From Erinaceus europaeus (Eukaryota > Chordata > Mammalia > Eulipotyphla > Erinaceidae): DNA of 64,000 bases. The position numbers and the translations under genes were made by a program. The stretch lies in the NCBI RefSeq assembly GCF_950295315.1, contig NC_080185.1, forward strand, positions 43,375,387-43,439,386, in the 5' to 3' direction. Positions 1 through 11,915 of the stretch are shown in pieces. Position 1 is the first letter of the stretch. Each line of letters starts with the position of its first letter. The notes below the pieces were generated by a model. The model made no database searches. It was not told the DNA's origin and was given only the letters and a program-made list of their open reading frames with translations.

Positions 1-243
1 TTTCGTTGCCCCTGTTATGGTAGTAGTTGTTGTTATTGTTACTGCTGTTGTTCTTGCTAGATAGGACAGAGAAAAATCAAGAGGAGGGGAAGGCAGAGAG
101 GAGGAGGGAAAAAGAGACACCTGCAGACCTGCTTCACTACTGTGAAGCGATCCTCCCCCTTGCAGGTAGGGAGCCAGGGGCTTGAACCAGGATCCTTGAG
201 CTGGTCCTTGAGCTTTGTACCATGTGTGTTACCACCCGGCCCC
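1..243 (-). repeat. SINE-A, cut by the window edge
   Basis: Reverse-oriented copy: GTT-rich tail at 1-55, purine stretch, 'gcaggtagggagccagg' and the tRNA-like head ending 'cacccggcccc'. Confidence 0.75.
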
Positions 244-338
244 TGGCTCTGCCATTTTATGTGGTATTGAGAACCAATCCCAGGCCTTCATGTATGCAAG
301 GACTGTAATCTGCCTCTGATCTACTTTCTCAGCCCCCA
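244..338 (-). repeat. SINE-H-like tRNA-derived fragment
   Basis: Reads in reverse as a tRNA-like promoter ending 'ctttctcagccccc' with an 'accaatcccaggcc' B-box-like part. Directly abuts the SINE-A on its left. Confidence 0.45.
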
Positions 339-379
339 TAATTTATTTGAAATATATTTTACTTTATTATTATTCTTTT

Positions 380-692
380 GCGTCCAGGGTTATCGCTGGG
401 ATTCAGTGCCTGCACTACAAATCCACTGCTACTGGCAGCCATTTTTTCCACTTTGCTGTTGTTATTGTAGTTATTATTGCTGTTGTTGTTGGATAGGACA
501 GAGAGAAATGGAGAGAAGAGGGGAAGACAGAGAGGGGAAGAGAAAGATAGACACCTGCAGACCTGCTTCACTGCTTGTGAAGCGACCCCACCCCCTGCAG
601 GTGGGGAGCCGGGGGCTTGAACTGGGATCATTATTCTGGTCCTTGCGCTTTGTGCCATGTGCACTTAACCCAATGCATTACTGCCCAGCCCC
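380..692 (-). repeat. SINE-A/ext
   Basis: Extension module 'ccagggttatcgctggg' at 386, then 'gttgttgttggatagg', the purine block and the head ending 'tactgcccagcccccc'. Confidence 0.75.
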
Positions 693-1283
<591 letters not shown>

Positions 1284-1490
1284 CTAATGACTGAATGTCT
1301 TTAAGATAAATAAACAGGGGAGTTAAAAAAAGTCAATATTTTTGGTGGGTTTGTTCACACCCTCCTCCCCCCAAATCATAATTAGACAAAAGTCTTCAAC
1401 AACTTTAGGGTTTTTTTTTTAATGTTTTGTACATTAAGTTTATTTCAATGAGAGGAGAAGGGGACAGAGGGACGGAGAGAGTGAGAGAGG

Positions 1491-1795
1491 GGGGGAAGGG
1501 GTGGTGGTGGTGGTGCACTCAGTTAAGTGCACATAGTACTATGTTCAAGGATCTGTGCAAGGATCTGGGTTCAAGACCCCATTCCCCATCTGCAGCAGGG
1601 ACTCTTCACAAGCAATGAAGCAGGTCTACAGGTGTATATCTTTCTCTCCCCCTCCATCTCTCTCTCCCTTCACAATTTCTGTTTGCTCTACTGAATAAAA
1701 TGGAGGACAAAAAAAAGGGGAAAAAATGGCCTCCAGGAGTGGTGGATTCGTAGTGCTGGCACGGAGCTCCAGCAATAACCGGGAAAGCAAATAAT
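1491..1795 (+). repeat. SINE-B/ext
   Basis: Head with expanded 'ggtggtggtggtgg', 'gcactcagttaagtgcac', pyrimidine block at 1640-1680, then the extension 'caggagtggtggattcg' and 'cagcaataaccggg'. Confidence 0.7.
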
Positions 1796-1832
1796 CAAAT
1801 GGGGGGGAGGGGAGGGGAGAGAGAGAGAGAGA

Positions 1833-1921
1833 GAACTGCTCAGGTCTCGATTATGGTGTTGTTGGGAATTGAACCTGGGAACTCAGAGCCTCAGACATTG
1901 ATGCTATCTCCCCACCCCAAC
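1833..1921 (-). repeat. SINE-D
   Basis: 'gaactgctcaggtctcg' through 'cctcagacattgatgc' and 'atctccccacccc'. Preceded by a G-run and (GA)n at 1801-1832. Confidence 0.6.
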
Positions 1922-2176
1922 AACTTTAGCTATAAGTGGAGAGTTTAAACAATCAAATGATAATTTGTCTCCAAACATCATGCTTTATTTCATACGTAGC
2001 TCAGTAGTAATATATACCTTTAAAATATTGCATTTAGTGACTACTATTTTCTCTATGTTCAACTGATTTGAACTGAAAGAGAAGTTTTAGCCTTTAGGCA
2101 GAGGGATAAGAATAAGCAATTGGTGCTAACACTATTGGAGATGGAAATAAAACTCAGACGCAAAAATAAGTAATAG

Positions 2177-2302
2177 GTCCGGGAGACAGCACAGTAGGGA
2201 TACAAACAGAATGCCATGCCTGAGGCTCTGAGATCCCAAATTCAAACTCAGGCACCACCCACAACTAGAGCTGAACAGAGTTCTGGTTTTAAAAAAAATA
2301 GT
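2177..2302 (+). repeat. SINE-D
   Basis: 'gtccgggagacagcacagta' to 'agctgaacagagttctgg', with a short A-rich tail. Confidence 0.55.
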
Positions 2303-2424
2303 GCAGATGAAGATTTGGGGGTGTCTGTTTTCTAGATAGCTATTAGGCTATTTTTAGTTATATTCCAAAGGGCCAATGACTATACTAGTTTGTTGTTGTT
2401 GTTGTTCTCTGAGCCTGGAAGCCT

Positions 2425-2495
2425 CTTGCCCTATGGTTTTTGTCAGTGTTTCCTTTTTATAAATAAAAAAATAAAAATAAATAAATAAATAAGAA
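2425..2495 (+). mobile_element. L1 type 1 3' terminus
   Basis: 'cctatggtttttgtcagtg' and 'tttcctttttataaataaa' with an (AAAT)n tail. Severely 5'-truncated copy. Confidence 0.65.
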
Positions 2496-2599
2496 GTAAA
2501 AGGTCATATAGTCAGCTTCAGTAAAGAGAGCTTTTAGACAAGTTCATATTTTTTCAAGAATGTATTCTCTTTTGTATACACAGAAAATAGAAGTACACT

Positions 2600-3197
2600 G
2601 ACTAGTATAAAAATTTGAAATGACAAGTTGAGGAACAACAGAAAATATTTGCTAGTCACAGATCAGATAAAGCTTCACCTTCAAAGGATATAAAGGGGCC
2701 AGCAAAAAGATTCACCTGGATAGTGCACTGGGTACGACCCAGGCAACAATCCCAGTCTCATTACATTAAAGGTGCTATGATCTCTTTTACTCTCTCTCTA
2801 TGTGTCTCTATAGAAATAAATAAATAAATAAATGCAAAGAACCCTCCCAATTCAAGAACAAAAAGACAAACAGCCCAATTTTAAAATATGCAAAGGGCTG
2901 AAATAGAACTTTATCCAAAGAAGATGTCTAAATGATCAAGAAGTACATACAGAGATGTTAACAAAAAAAAAAGAAAGAAAAGAATCATTGTTCATTAAGA
3001 AAAATCAAAACCAAACCAGAAACAAATGTGACAGCTCCTCACATCTGTTAGGCTGATTTTAGTAAAACAAAACAAAACAAAACAAACAACAACAAAAAAA
3101 AACAAGAGCAATGCTAGTGTTGGTCAGAGTGTGGAATGCGTACACAGCAGGTATAAGGGAAAATAGTTTGATGATTACTCAAAAAAGTTAAACACAG
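2600..3197 (+). mobile_element. Old L1 ORF2 3' fragment, broken
   Basis: Weak but ordered similarity to the L1 ORF2 end ('agaaaatatttgctagtcac', 'atgtctaaatgatcaag', 'ggaaaatagtttgatg'). Interrupted by a SINE-E at 2695-2836 and by AAAAC repeats near 3065-3100. No intact frame. Confidence 0.5.
2695..2836 (+). repeat. SINE-E
   Basis: 'ggggccagcaaaaagattca', 'gcactgggtacgaccc', then 'tctctctctatgtgtctct' and an (AAAT)n tail. Confidence 0.55.
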
Positions 3198-3484
3198 GGA
3201 CCGGATGGTGGTACACTCAGCGGAGCACATATGTTAACCACATGCCAGGAAGACTTGGTTCAAACTCCCACTTGTAGAAGAAGGGGACGCTTTACAAGTG
3301 GTGGAGGAGTGCTGCAGATGTGTCTTCCACTCTCTGCATCCCTCTCTCTCTCCCCCCCTTTACTGTCTGTCAGAATAGAAAAGACAATACAAAACAAAAC
3401 AATCAAACAAAAACCAGCCAGCAGGAGTGGTGGATCGGTGCAGGCACCGAGCACCAGTGATAACCCTGGTGGCAAACAAACCCA
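3198..3484 (+). repeat. SINE-B/ext
   Basis: Head 'gaccggatggtggtacactc', pyrimidine block and the extension 'caggagtggtggatcgg' to 'ataaccctggtggcaaacaa'. Confidence 0.7.
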
Positions 3485-3529
3485 CCAGCAAGTGTGCTGT
3501 GTACTCTTACATAAAGATAAAGGGAAGTA

Positions 3530-3757
3530 GGGGCCGGGTGGTGGCACACCTGGTTGAGTGCACAGGTTACAATGTGCAAGGACCTGGGTTTGTGCCCCCC
3601 CCCCTGCAGGGGCAAAGCTTTGCAAGTGGTGAAGCAGGGCTGCGGGTGTCTCTCTGTCTCTCCCCCTTTCCTTCCCTAACTGCCCTTCTTTCTCAATTTC
3701 TGGCTATTTCTATCCAATAAATAGATAAATAAATAAAGATAATAAAAAAATTTTAAA
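3530..3757 (+). repeat. SINE-B
   Basis: 'gccgggtggtggcacacctg' to 'tctatccaataaatagata', with an A-rich tail. Confidence 0.8.
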
Positions 3758-3814
3758 AAGATAAAACAGAACACATGTCCATAAAGAACCTTCTACTTAA
3801 AAATTATACATATT

Positions 3815-4098
3815 TGGGAGTCACGGTAGCGCAATGGGTTAAGCGCATGTGGCACAAAGCACAAGGACTGGCCTAAGGATCCTGGTTCGAGCCCAGGCTA
3901 CCCACCTGCAGGGGAGTCACTTCACAAGTGGTGAAGCAGGTCTGCAGGTGTCTATCTTTCTCTCCCCCTCTCTGTCTTCCCCTCCTCTCTCCATTTCTCT
4001 CTGTCCTATCCAACAATGACATCAATAACAACAGTAATAATTATAACAACAATAACAAACAAGGGCAACAAAAGGGAAATAAATAAATAAATAAATAT
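3815..4098 (+). repeat. SINE-A
   Basis: 'gtagcgcaatgggttaagcg', 'cctggttcgagcccagg' B box, and the tail 'caagggcaacaaaaggg' with (AAAT)n. Confidence 0.85.
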
Positions 4099-4117
4099 AA
4101 AAAATTATAAATATTTT

Positions 4118-4256
4118 TGTTTAGTTTGGATGACAGAGATACAGAGAAATACGCACGGAGAGACCAGGCACAGCTCACCTCTGGCTTACAGTGGTGTAGG
4201 GGATTAAACCTGGGACTCTGCAGCCTCAAGCATACACATCTTCCCCGCCCTTCCAT
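4118..4256 (-). repeat. SINE-D
   Basis: 'cagctcacctctggcttaca' to 'gcctcaagcatacacatc' and 'ttccccgccc'. Confidence 0.6.
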
Positions 4257-4600
4257 TTTTTATTTGTGATTAAAAGTGGGTTACAATATTTTAAGATTAC
4301 AATGTATAGTTCTACACCACCAGGCATGAAAGTCTTTTTGTAGAACCATTATACTATCTCCCCTGCACCAGAAACTACAATTTTTATAGCAGCATTTTTT
4401 CCTAATGACCCACAAGTGGAAGCAACTCCAGTGTCTGTCCGGGGATTAAATGGATACAAAATTGTGATCTGTCAAGACAAGAGAATAACACTCAGCAATG
4501 GAAAGAAAAGAAGTCCACATGCAAACATCACTTTGGATGAGATGCTGAATATCATACCAAGTGAAAGATTTAGACAAGAAAGGTCACACTGTCCATTAAT
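4257..4600 (+). mobile_element. L1 3' remnants
   Basis: 4257-4330 resembles a reversed L1 tail ('gattacaatgtatagttc'). 4375-4600 resembles a sense L1 3' end ('gaagcaactccagtgtctg', 'tggatgagatgctgaatatc'). Confidence 0.5.
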
Positions 4601-4619
4601 CTCTCTCTCTCTTTTAATT

Positions 4620-4760
4620 TTTTAATTTTATTTATTTATTTTCATTTGCCAGAGCACTGCTCAGTTCTGGCTTATGGTAGTGCGGGGGATTGAACCTGAG
4701 ACTTTGGAGCCTCAGGCACGACAGTTGCTTTGCATAACCATTATGCTTTCTACCCCCAAC
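4620..4760 (-). repeat. SINE-D
   Basis: 'gagcactgctcagttctgg' to 'gcctcaggcacgacagttgc' and 'cataaccattatgc'. Confidence 0.75.
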
Positions 4761-4764
4761 CTCT

Positions 4765-4983
4765 TTTTATTTTTTAAAAATCTTTATTTATTTGGATAGA
4801 AACAGCCAGAAATTGAGAAGGGAAGGGCGTGATAGGGAGGAAGAGAGACAGAGAGACACCTGCAACATTGCTTCACGACTCGCAAGAGCTTTCCCCCTGC
4901 TGGTGGGAACTAGGGGGCTTGAACCCTAGTCTTTGTGCATTGTAACATGTGCATCCAACCAGGTGCACTGCCACCTGTCCCCT
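4765..4983 (-). repeat. SINE-B
   Basis: 'atttatttggatagaaacag' tail end, 'aattgagaagggaag', and a head ending 'ccacctgtcccc'. Confidence 0.75.
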
Positions 4984-4999
4984 TAATCTCTTTTTATAA

Positions 5000-5190
5000 C
5001 AGATCTCAAGTAGACAAAGCCAGAAAGATAAACAGCAAGTTAGTGGTTACTGGCGGACAGTAGGTGTGGAGGTGAGTGATTACTTTATGGGCATAGGTTA
5101 ATGAAAAAACCATCGGCAAACTAGGGAGGCGGTGGGGGCACACTATCATGAATGCGTCAAATGCCACTGAAGTGTACTTTCAAATGGTTA
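5000..5190 (+). mobile_element. Old L1 3' fragment
   Basis: 'aagccagaaagataaacag', 'ggttactggcggacag' and 'gccactgaagtgtactttc' follow the usual order of an L1 3' untranslated region. Confidence 0.45.
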
Positions 5191-5365
5191 GTTGTGGGCT
5201 GGAGAGATAGCATAATGGTTCTGCACAGATACTTTTGTGCTTGAGGATATGAGCTCCCAGGTTCAATCTGCAACACCATTATACCATCATGAGCCAGAGC
5301 TGAACAGAAGAATGGGAAGGAGAAATAGAAGGAAGAGGAAAAAAAAGAAAACAAAAATAAATTGC
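5191..5365 (+). repeat. SINE-D
   Basis: 'gggctggagagatagcataa', 'cccaggttcaatctgcaa', 'gagccagagctgaacag', A-rich tail. Confidence 0.75.
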
Positions 5366-6007
5366 TTACTAGTACATTAACTGAATATCAACTCAGTTAA
5401 AACAGGAGGACAGGGAGAAGTTCTTATTCCAAATTCTTTCCATAGGATTTTGTGTCACTGAGTTCTATTTGAGGGACATTTCCCTTACTTTTGAGGTTGC
5501 TCTAACATTTTTCATTCCACTTCATAAAGGTCTCCTGAAAAACTATACAGTGGAATCTTAGAGGCATTCAAGAGTATTTCTTCGGAGCCTCAGGCTTGAG
5601 AATCTCTTTGCAGAACCATTATGTTATCTACTCCCACAAGGATCTCTTTCTCTTTTTAAGGTTTTTAAAATTTTAGTACTGGATAGAGACAGCAATAGTT
5701 GTTTATTATATCACTGTTTTTTTCCCAGTTGTTATTGTGGTGACTTTGGTTTACCGTGCTGTTTTGTTTTAGCGTTTCACACCTCTTCCTGTTGTTGTGA
5801 CCACATCCTACCCACTACCAACTAACTTGTATTAACAGTGCTAGCTGGTAGACTCAGCTGGCCTACTCTTCACCAGCAGGCCTCATAGTATTGTCTCTGC
5901 CTCCTTTATTGTCATCTGTCACTAGCTGTAGCCTCTCTGGCCAAGCACGAAAAGTAAAAACATGCCTGTCTCTTCCTGGGACAACATGGAAATCCATCTG
6001 CTTTGTT
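5366..6007. other. Intron sequence with a short SINE-D remnant
   Basis: A reversed SINE-D piece is visible at 5580-5642 ('gcctcaggcttgagaatc'). The rest, including 5643-6007, shows nothing I recognise. Confidence 0.45.
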
Positions 6008-6449
6008 TTTTCCCCCACCACCAGGTTTATTGCTGAGGCTTAGTGCCTACATCTTTGTTCTTGGCAGTCTTTTTCTCTTTTCTTTTCTTTTTCTTTTTTG
6101 CCTCCAGGGTTATTGCAGGCTCAGTGCCTGCAGGACGAATCCACTTTTCCTGGAGGCCATTTTTTTTTCTTTTTGGTTGTTGCCCTTATTGCTTGTGTTG
6201 TTGCTATTATTGTTATTGTTGTTACTGAATAGGACAGAAAGAAACTGAGAGAGGAGGGGAAGACAGAGAGGGGGAAAGAAAGATAAGCACCTGCAGACCT
6301 GCTTTACCATTTGTGAAGTGACCCCCCTGCAGGCAGGGAGCCGGGGCTCGAACCGGGATCCCTACTCTTATCCCATGGCTTTGCCAGGTCCTTGTGCTTC
6401 GTGCCACGTGCCCATGTGCGCCTAGCCTGCTGCGCTACTGTCCAGCCCT
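6008..6449 (-). repeat. SINE-A/ext preceded by an extra extension fragment
   Basis: A partial extension module at 6008-6075 is followed by a full reversed copy from 'gcctccagggttattgcagg' (6100) to 'gctactgtccagccc' (6448). Confidence 0.7.
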
Positions 6450-6685
6450 CTCTCTTTTCTTTCCTTTTCCTTTCTTTTCTTCTTTTTCTTTCTCCTTCCT
6501 TCCTCCTTCCCTCCCTTTCTTCCTTTCTCTTAGATGGACAGAGAGAAACGGAGAGAGGAGGAATGAGGAGACATATTTGTCACACTGCTCCACTGTTCAT
6601 CAAGCTTCTCCCCTGCAGGGGCCTAAACCCACGTCCTTGTACATGTAGCTTGTGCATTCTAAGAGGTATGCTGCCACCTGGCTCT
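6450..6685 (-). repeat. SINE-B
   Basis: Pyrimidine-rich tail end with TTCC repeats, 'gatggacagagagaaacgg' and a head ending 'gctgccacctggctc'. Confidence 0.65.
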
Positions 6686-6939
6686 TTTGCTGGGTTTTTT
6701 ATAGTTAAGGTTTAGTGACAACAACACTGACATTTGTTGTTGTTGTTAGTTGGAAAGGAGGAAAATGGCTAAATAATTGTTGTTTTCAGAAACACTGACA
6801 GAATCTAAAGGTCAGTTTATATTCTTGATGTTTCACTCCTAATTTCAACTGGAAATTTATGTGACTATAAGGCAGAATCCTAACCTTAGGATTTTATTTA
6901 ATGAGAGAATAAAAGAGACCACATCACTTAAGTTTCTTT

Positions 6940-7133
6940 TAAAATATTTTAATTAATTAATTTATTAGAAACAGAGAGAAATTTAGAGGGGAGGCAGAGA
7001 GACAGAGAGATATCTGCAGGCCTGCTTCACCACTCCTAAAGCTTTCCCCCTGCAAGTGGGGATCAGGGGCTTGTACCTGGGTCCTTGTGCATTGTAACGT
7101 GTGCAATTACCCAGGTGTTCCACTGCCTAGCTC
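6940..7133 (-). repeat. SINE-B
   Basis: 'tttattagaaacagagagaa', 'ctgcaggcctgcttcacc' and a head ending 'cactgcctagctcc'. Confidence 0.75.
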
Positions 7134-7137
7134 CTTC

Positions 7138-7365
7138 TTTTAAAATATTTTTTTAGCCTTATTTCATTTGATAGAACAAAGAGAAACCGAGGAGAAAAGG
7201 GAGTGGAGAAGGATAGAAAGACAGAGAGATACCTGCAGCCATGCTTCACCACCTGTGAAGCTTTCTCCTTGCAGGTGGGGACTAGGGGGGGTTGAACCTG
7301 GATCCTTGTGCATTGTAACACATGTACTTAATGAGGTTTACTACCACTCACTCGGTCCCTGAAGT
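7138..7365 (-). repeat. SINE-B
   Basis: 'tttcatttgatagaacaaag', 'tgcagccatgcttcacc' and a head ending 'ctcactcggtccc'. Confidence 0.7.
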
Positions 7366-7441
7366 TTCCTTCAATGCAGTGGAGGCCTAGTTCAAACCTG
7401 GGTCATGTGTATGGCAAAGCGTTGCACTATCCAGTGACCTA
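7366..7441 (-). repeat. SINE-F fragment
   Basis: 'ttccttcaatgcagtggagg' and 'gtatggcaaagcgttgcac' mark the body of this family. Confidence 0.6.
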
Positions 7442-7590
7442 TTCTGTTATTAGCATTTTTTTAAAAATTACTTTACAGTTGGATACAGGTGCCAAAATGA
7501 TACACCAAGTCTATATACCCCAAGATAATATACATATGTCACAATATAATTAATTTTCTGTTCTTCAGAGGGTACATTATAGAGTGATTA

Positions 7591-8103
<513 letters not shown>

Positions 8104-8109
8104 TGTTCC

Positions 8110-8384
8110 ATTTTTTAAAATATTTAATTCCCTTTTTTTGCCCTTGTTTTTTTTTAAATTGTTGTTCTTATTATTGATGCCATTGTTGTTGGACAGGACA
8201 GAGAGAAATGGAGAAAGGAGAAGACAGAGAAGGAGAGAGAAAGACACCTGCAGACCTGCTTCACCGCTTGTGAAGCGACTCCCCTGCAAGTGGGGAGCCA
8301 GAGGCTCGAACCAGGATCCTTATGCTAGTCCTTGCACTTTGCGCCACCTGTCCTTAATCCTCTGCACTACCACCAGACTCCCTG
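8110..8384 (-). repeat. SINE-A, second of a pair at one target
   Basis: 'ttattattgatgccattgtt' to 'ccaccagactcc', followed by 'tgttcgagccatttt' at about 8383, a third copy of the same target motif. Confidence 0.8.
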
Positions 8385-8428
8385 TTCGAGCCATTTTAAG
8401 CTAATCAAGATCAAACAATGTACCATAT

Positions 8429-8581
8429 ATTTTTAAAAGAATTTATTTATTTATTCATGAGAGAGATAGGAGGAAAGAAAGAACCAGACATCACTCTGGT
8501 ACATGTGCTTCTGTGGATCGAACTCGGGACCTCATGGTTGAGAATCCAATGCTTTATCCACTTCACCACCTCCAGGACCAC
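8429..8581 (-). repeat. SINE-C with perfect TSD
   Basis: Identical 14-bp TSDs 'acaatgtaccatat' at 8415-8428 and 8582-8595. The body has 'ccagacatcactctggtac' and 'gctttatccacttcacc'. Confidence 0.9.
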
Positions 8582-8754
8582 ACAATGTACCATATTTAAT
8601 GACATGCACAGAAGTAATAAACTTGTATGATTTATTTTCTAAATGAATTATTCAAAATTGAAACTTTTTTTTATTTTAAAAACAAAACAAAACGAACAAA
8701 CAAAAACAGATTTGCCACTGGATCCAGTATATTCTCTCCTGGGTTATCTATTAT

Positions 8755-9118
8755 AGGTACACAAAAACATTAATCCAAATGGAGCTTGAAGAAATCATAT
8801 TAAGTGAGCTATGTCAGAAACAAAAGGATGGATGTGGGACGATCTCGCTCATAGACAGAAGTTGAAAAACAAGATCAGAAGTGAAAACACTAAGCAGAAC
8901 TTGGACTGGAGTTGGTGGATTGCACTAAAGTAAAAGACTCTGGGGTTGGGTGGTGGGGGAGGGTTTAAGTCCTGGAACATGATGGCAGAGGAGGACCCAG
9001 TGGGGGTTGAATTGGTATGTGGAAAACTGGAAAATGGTATGCATGCACAAACTATTGTGTTTTGCTGTCAAATGTAAACCATTAGTCCCCCAAGAAAGAA
9101 ATTAAAAAAAAAAAAACA
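8755..9118 (+). mobile_element. L1 type 2 3' end
   Basis: 'ggagcttgaagaaatcatat', 'gaaaaacaagatcagaag', 'tcctggaacatgatggcag', 'aaaccattagtcccccaag' and an A tail. Confidence 0.75.
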
Positions 9119-9139
9119 AAAGAAAAGCTAAAATAAACA

Positions 9140-9654
9140 AACACACACCAATCAAAAATAACAGCTGTACTCATTCCTATGTTCACTGTAGTACCATTTA
9201 CATTAGATAAGATTGGGAAACAACTCAAGTGCTCAATTGCAGAGGAGTCACTAAGGAAGTTGTGGTATACTACTCAGCATAAGAAAAGATGTGTGAACTT
9301 TTGCTACAACATGGATGGAACTGGAAGGCATCGTAATAAGTGAAATCAATCACAAGGAGAAAGACAAATACTAGATCATCTCACTCCCTACTAGGGTTTA
9401 AGAAATTTAAGAAACAAAGTGAGTGAACAGACAAGGTGAGACAGATAGAAGCCCTTGAACTATGTCTGCAGATCTGGGGTTGTTGAGGGTAGAGTGGGGA
9501 AGGATCCTGAAAGGAATAAAACATTTGGGTTTGATATTTTGGTGGTAGGTGAAATTTCACACTCTGGGGAGGTGTGAAACCATACCCCAGAGACAATAAC
9601 CGACTTATAAAACATCTCAATAAAATTGGTTTTTGAATATAAGATAAAAACAGG
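9140..9654 (+). mobile_element. Older L1 3' end
   Basis: Ordered L1 3' landmarks: 'caacatggatggaactgg', 'ctagatcatctcactccc', and a terminal 'caataaaattggtttttg'. Confidence 0.65.
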
Positions 9655-10273
9655 CAGAGAGTGAGAAGGATAAGAGCAAGGAGGGGAGACGGAAGGAGAG
9701 AGGGGGGAGAGGAAGAAGAGAGAAAGAGGGAGAGAGAGAGAAAGGGGGAGAGAGAGGGAGGGAGGGAGGGGGGAGAGAGAGAAAGGGGGAGAGAGAGGGG
9801 GGAAGGGAGAGAAAGGGAGGGAGGGAGAGAGAGAGGAAGGGAGAGAGAGAGGAAGGGAGGAAGAGAGGAAGGGAGAGAGAGAGGAAGGGAGGAAGAGAGG
9901 AAGGGAGAGAGAGAGGAAGGGAGGGAGGGAGGGAGAGAGGAAGAGAGGGAGAGAGAGAGGAATGGAGGGAGAGAGAGAGGGAGAAAGAGAGAGAGGAAGG
10001 ACGGGAGAGAGGGGAAGGGAGGGAGAGAGGGAGAGAGAGGAGAGAGATGAAGGGAGGGAGAGAGAGAGAGGAAGGGAGGGAGAGAGAGAGGAAGGGAAGG
10101 AGACAGAGAGAGAGAGGAAGGGAGAGAGAGACAGTGGAAGGGAGGGAGGGAGAGAGAAAGAAAGAGAGAGAGAGAGGAAGGGAGGGAGAGAGAGAAAGAG
10201 AGAGAGGAAGGGAGGGAAAGAGAGAGGGGAGAGGGGGGAAGGAAGGGAGAGAGAGGGAGGAAGGGAGAGAGAG
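9655..10273 (+). repeat. Homopurine tract, GGGAGA/GAAGGGAG type
   Basis: About 620 bases of almost only G and A, with motifs gggaga, gagaga and gaagggag repeated irregularly and only scattered C or T. It sits exactly where the SINE-F on its right would carry its short GA-rich part, so it looks like an expansion of that part. It has long open frames on both strands, an artefact of composition. Confidence 0.95.
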
Positions 10274-10624
10274 ATATCATAACACTTAAGCTTCTTTCAA
10301 TGCAGTGGAGGCGTGACTTGAAACTGGATTGTGGGGGCCAGGTGGTAGAGTACCTGGTTGAGCACATGTGTTACAAGGCCCAAGGACCTGGGTTTAAGCC
10401 CCCAGTCCCCACCTACAGAGAGAAAGCTCTGTAAGTGGTGAAGCAGGGTTGCAGGTGTCACTCTGCCTCTCTTCCTCTCTATCTCCTCCTTCCCTCTTGA
10501 TTTCTGATGGTCTCTAATCAATAAATAAATAAATAAATACAGATAATAATAAAAAAAATTTTAAAAACCCACAAAACTGGTTTGTGCACATGGCAAAGCA
10601 GTTCACTATCCCAGTGAGTTATTT
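10274..10624 (-). repeat. SINE-F split by a SINE-B
   Basis: 'cttctttcaatgcagtgg' at 10293 and 'gcacatggcaaagcagttc' at 10587 are the two halves. The SINE-B at 10334-10566 interrupts it; 'aactgg' is repeated at the junctions. Confidence 0.7.
10334..10566 (+). repeat. SINE-B
   Basis: 'gccaggtggtagagtacctg' to 'ctctaatcaataaataaa', with an A-rich tail. Confidence 0.8.
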
Positions 10625-11435
10625 TGTTGGCCTAATATATATATTAGGAATGTAACAAAAAAAAAGGTTATTTGTTATGGCAAGTCTAGGAAACTGATGC
10701 CCCTCTTTCTTTACCAATCTTCTTGGCTCATGATCAAGTTCTGCTAATTTTACTTCCTAAATATTTCTCAAGTCTGAACCTCCCTCTCCAATTCTGCTGT
10801 CATTCCTAAGGTTCAGGCTATCAAGATTTGTCTTGCACCAGAGCTTTCTGTCACCATCCAGGCACTGTCAAATGCATCTTTTGCCAAAGTGGTGAGGCAT
10901 TCAATTAAAATGCAAACCAGACCACATCCCCCCCCCCCCTGACTCTCACATGGACTCCCTATCGCTCACAGAACAGAAGACAGGCTCTTTGATTTGGCAC
11001 AGAAGCCTTTCGATGATCTGGCTGATGCTTCTATAATCACATCATCCATCATGCCCAGTCTTGTAGTTTATGCCCTAATAGTTATGAACTGTGAGCGGTC
11101 CCCTGAAGATACATGGTGTTGTCAACTCTGTGTTATTGTTTAGACCGTATCTTTGGTCTTTTAATCCCTTGCACTTGGTCACCCCTTCACAACTTCGGGG
11201 TGATCACTGCCAGGATTTTTCTCCTGATCAAGAGTACTAAGACACAAGATACCTTTCTCCTACCCTACAATCTGACAGGTGAGTATCACTGTATTCCTCG
11301 GCCATCATCTATATATCTGACTTGCCAAATAGCCTGTGATTCTTCAAAAGTAGGGGCAATATCTTACTAGTTTCTTCAGGAATTAGCAGGGTGTCAATCA
11401 GATGTTTATAAATGTCGCCACTTCTACAAATGATC
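10625..11435. other. Intron sequence, possibly an ancient repeat
   Basis: No active-family repeat. The stretch 10760-11400 has the look of a decayed L2-like element ending 'tgtttataaatg', but I cannot confirm it. A C12 run lies at about 10929. Confidence 0.35.
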
Positions 11436-11572
11436 TAGAGGGATAAAGAATAAGGAATTTTCCAATGAAGGGGATGGGTCATGGAACTCTGGTGGTGGGA
11501 ACTTTATGGAATTGTACCACTGTTCTCTTATAATCTTGTTAATCATTATTAAATCACTAATGAAAGATGACA
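11436..11572 (+). mobile_element. L1 type 1 3' end, divergent
   Basis: 'gataaagaataaggaa', 'ctctggtggtgggaac' and 'cattattaaatcactaatg'. Confidence 0.65.
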
Positions 11573-11764
11573 AAAGAAAAAGCAAGCAAAGCTACTTTCA
11601 GCAGCATGAAAATATTTCATTTATTAACAGTAAATACAGCAAAATATTTCTACCCTGAATATTGCTGAAGAAACTGAAAATAACCTACATAAATATCCAC
11701 ATATTGGAAGACTCAGGATTGTTAAGCTCCCCAATCTCCATGCAGTGACACATAAATTTAAAGA

Positions 11765-11915
11765 AAATCACTTGGGTAGTCATAATGGTTCTGCAAACAG
11801 ACTTTGAAGCTTAAGGCTTCAAGGCCCCAGGTCCAATCCCCCACACCACTATAAGCCAGAGTTGAGAGCAGTAAAAAAAAAAGTAAATAAATAAAGAAAG
11901 AAAAAGCACTTAAAA
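11765..11915 (+). repeat. SINE-D
   Basis: 'gtcataatggttctgcaaac', 'aggtccaatcccccaca', 'aagccagagttgagag', A-rich tail. Confidence 0.7.

Noticed and set aside
9661..10289. Plus-strand Arg/Glu/Gly-rich frames of 80-129 codons
   Set aside because: Same purine tract read on the other strand, in three overlapping frames, which no real gene would show.
9381..10367. 328-codon minus-strand open frame, Ser/Pro/Leu-rich
   Set aside because: It is the translation of the homopurine tract plus L1 and SINE sequence. Composition alone keeps it open; no family resemblance.
10625..11435. Candidate extra exon in the 7780-20221 intron
   Set aside because: The exons at 20222-20328 and 7657-7779 already join in frame with no family residues missing.
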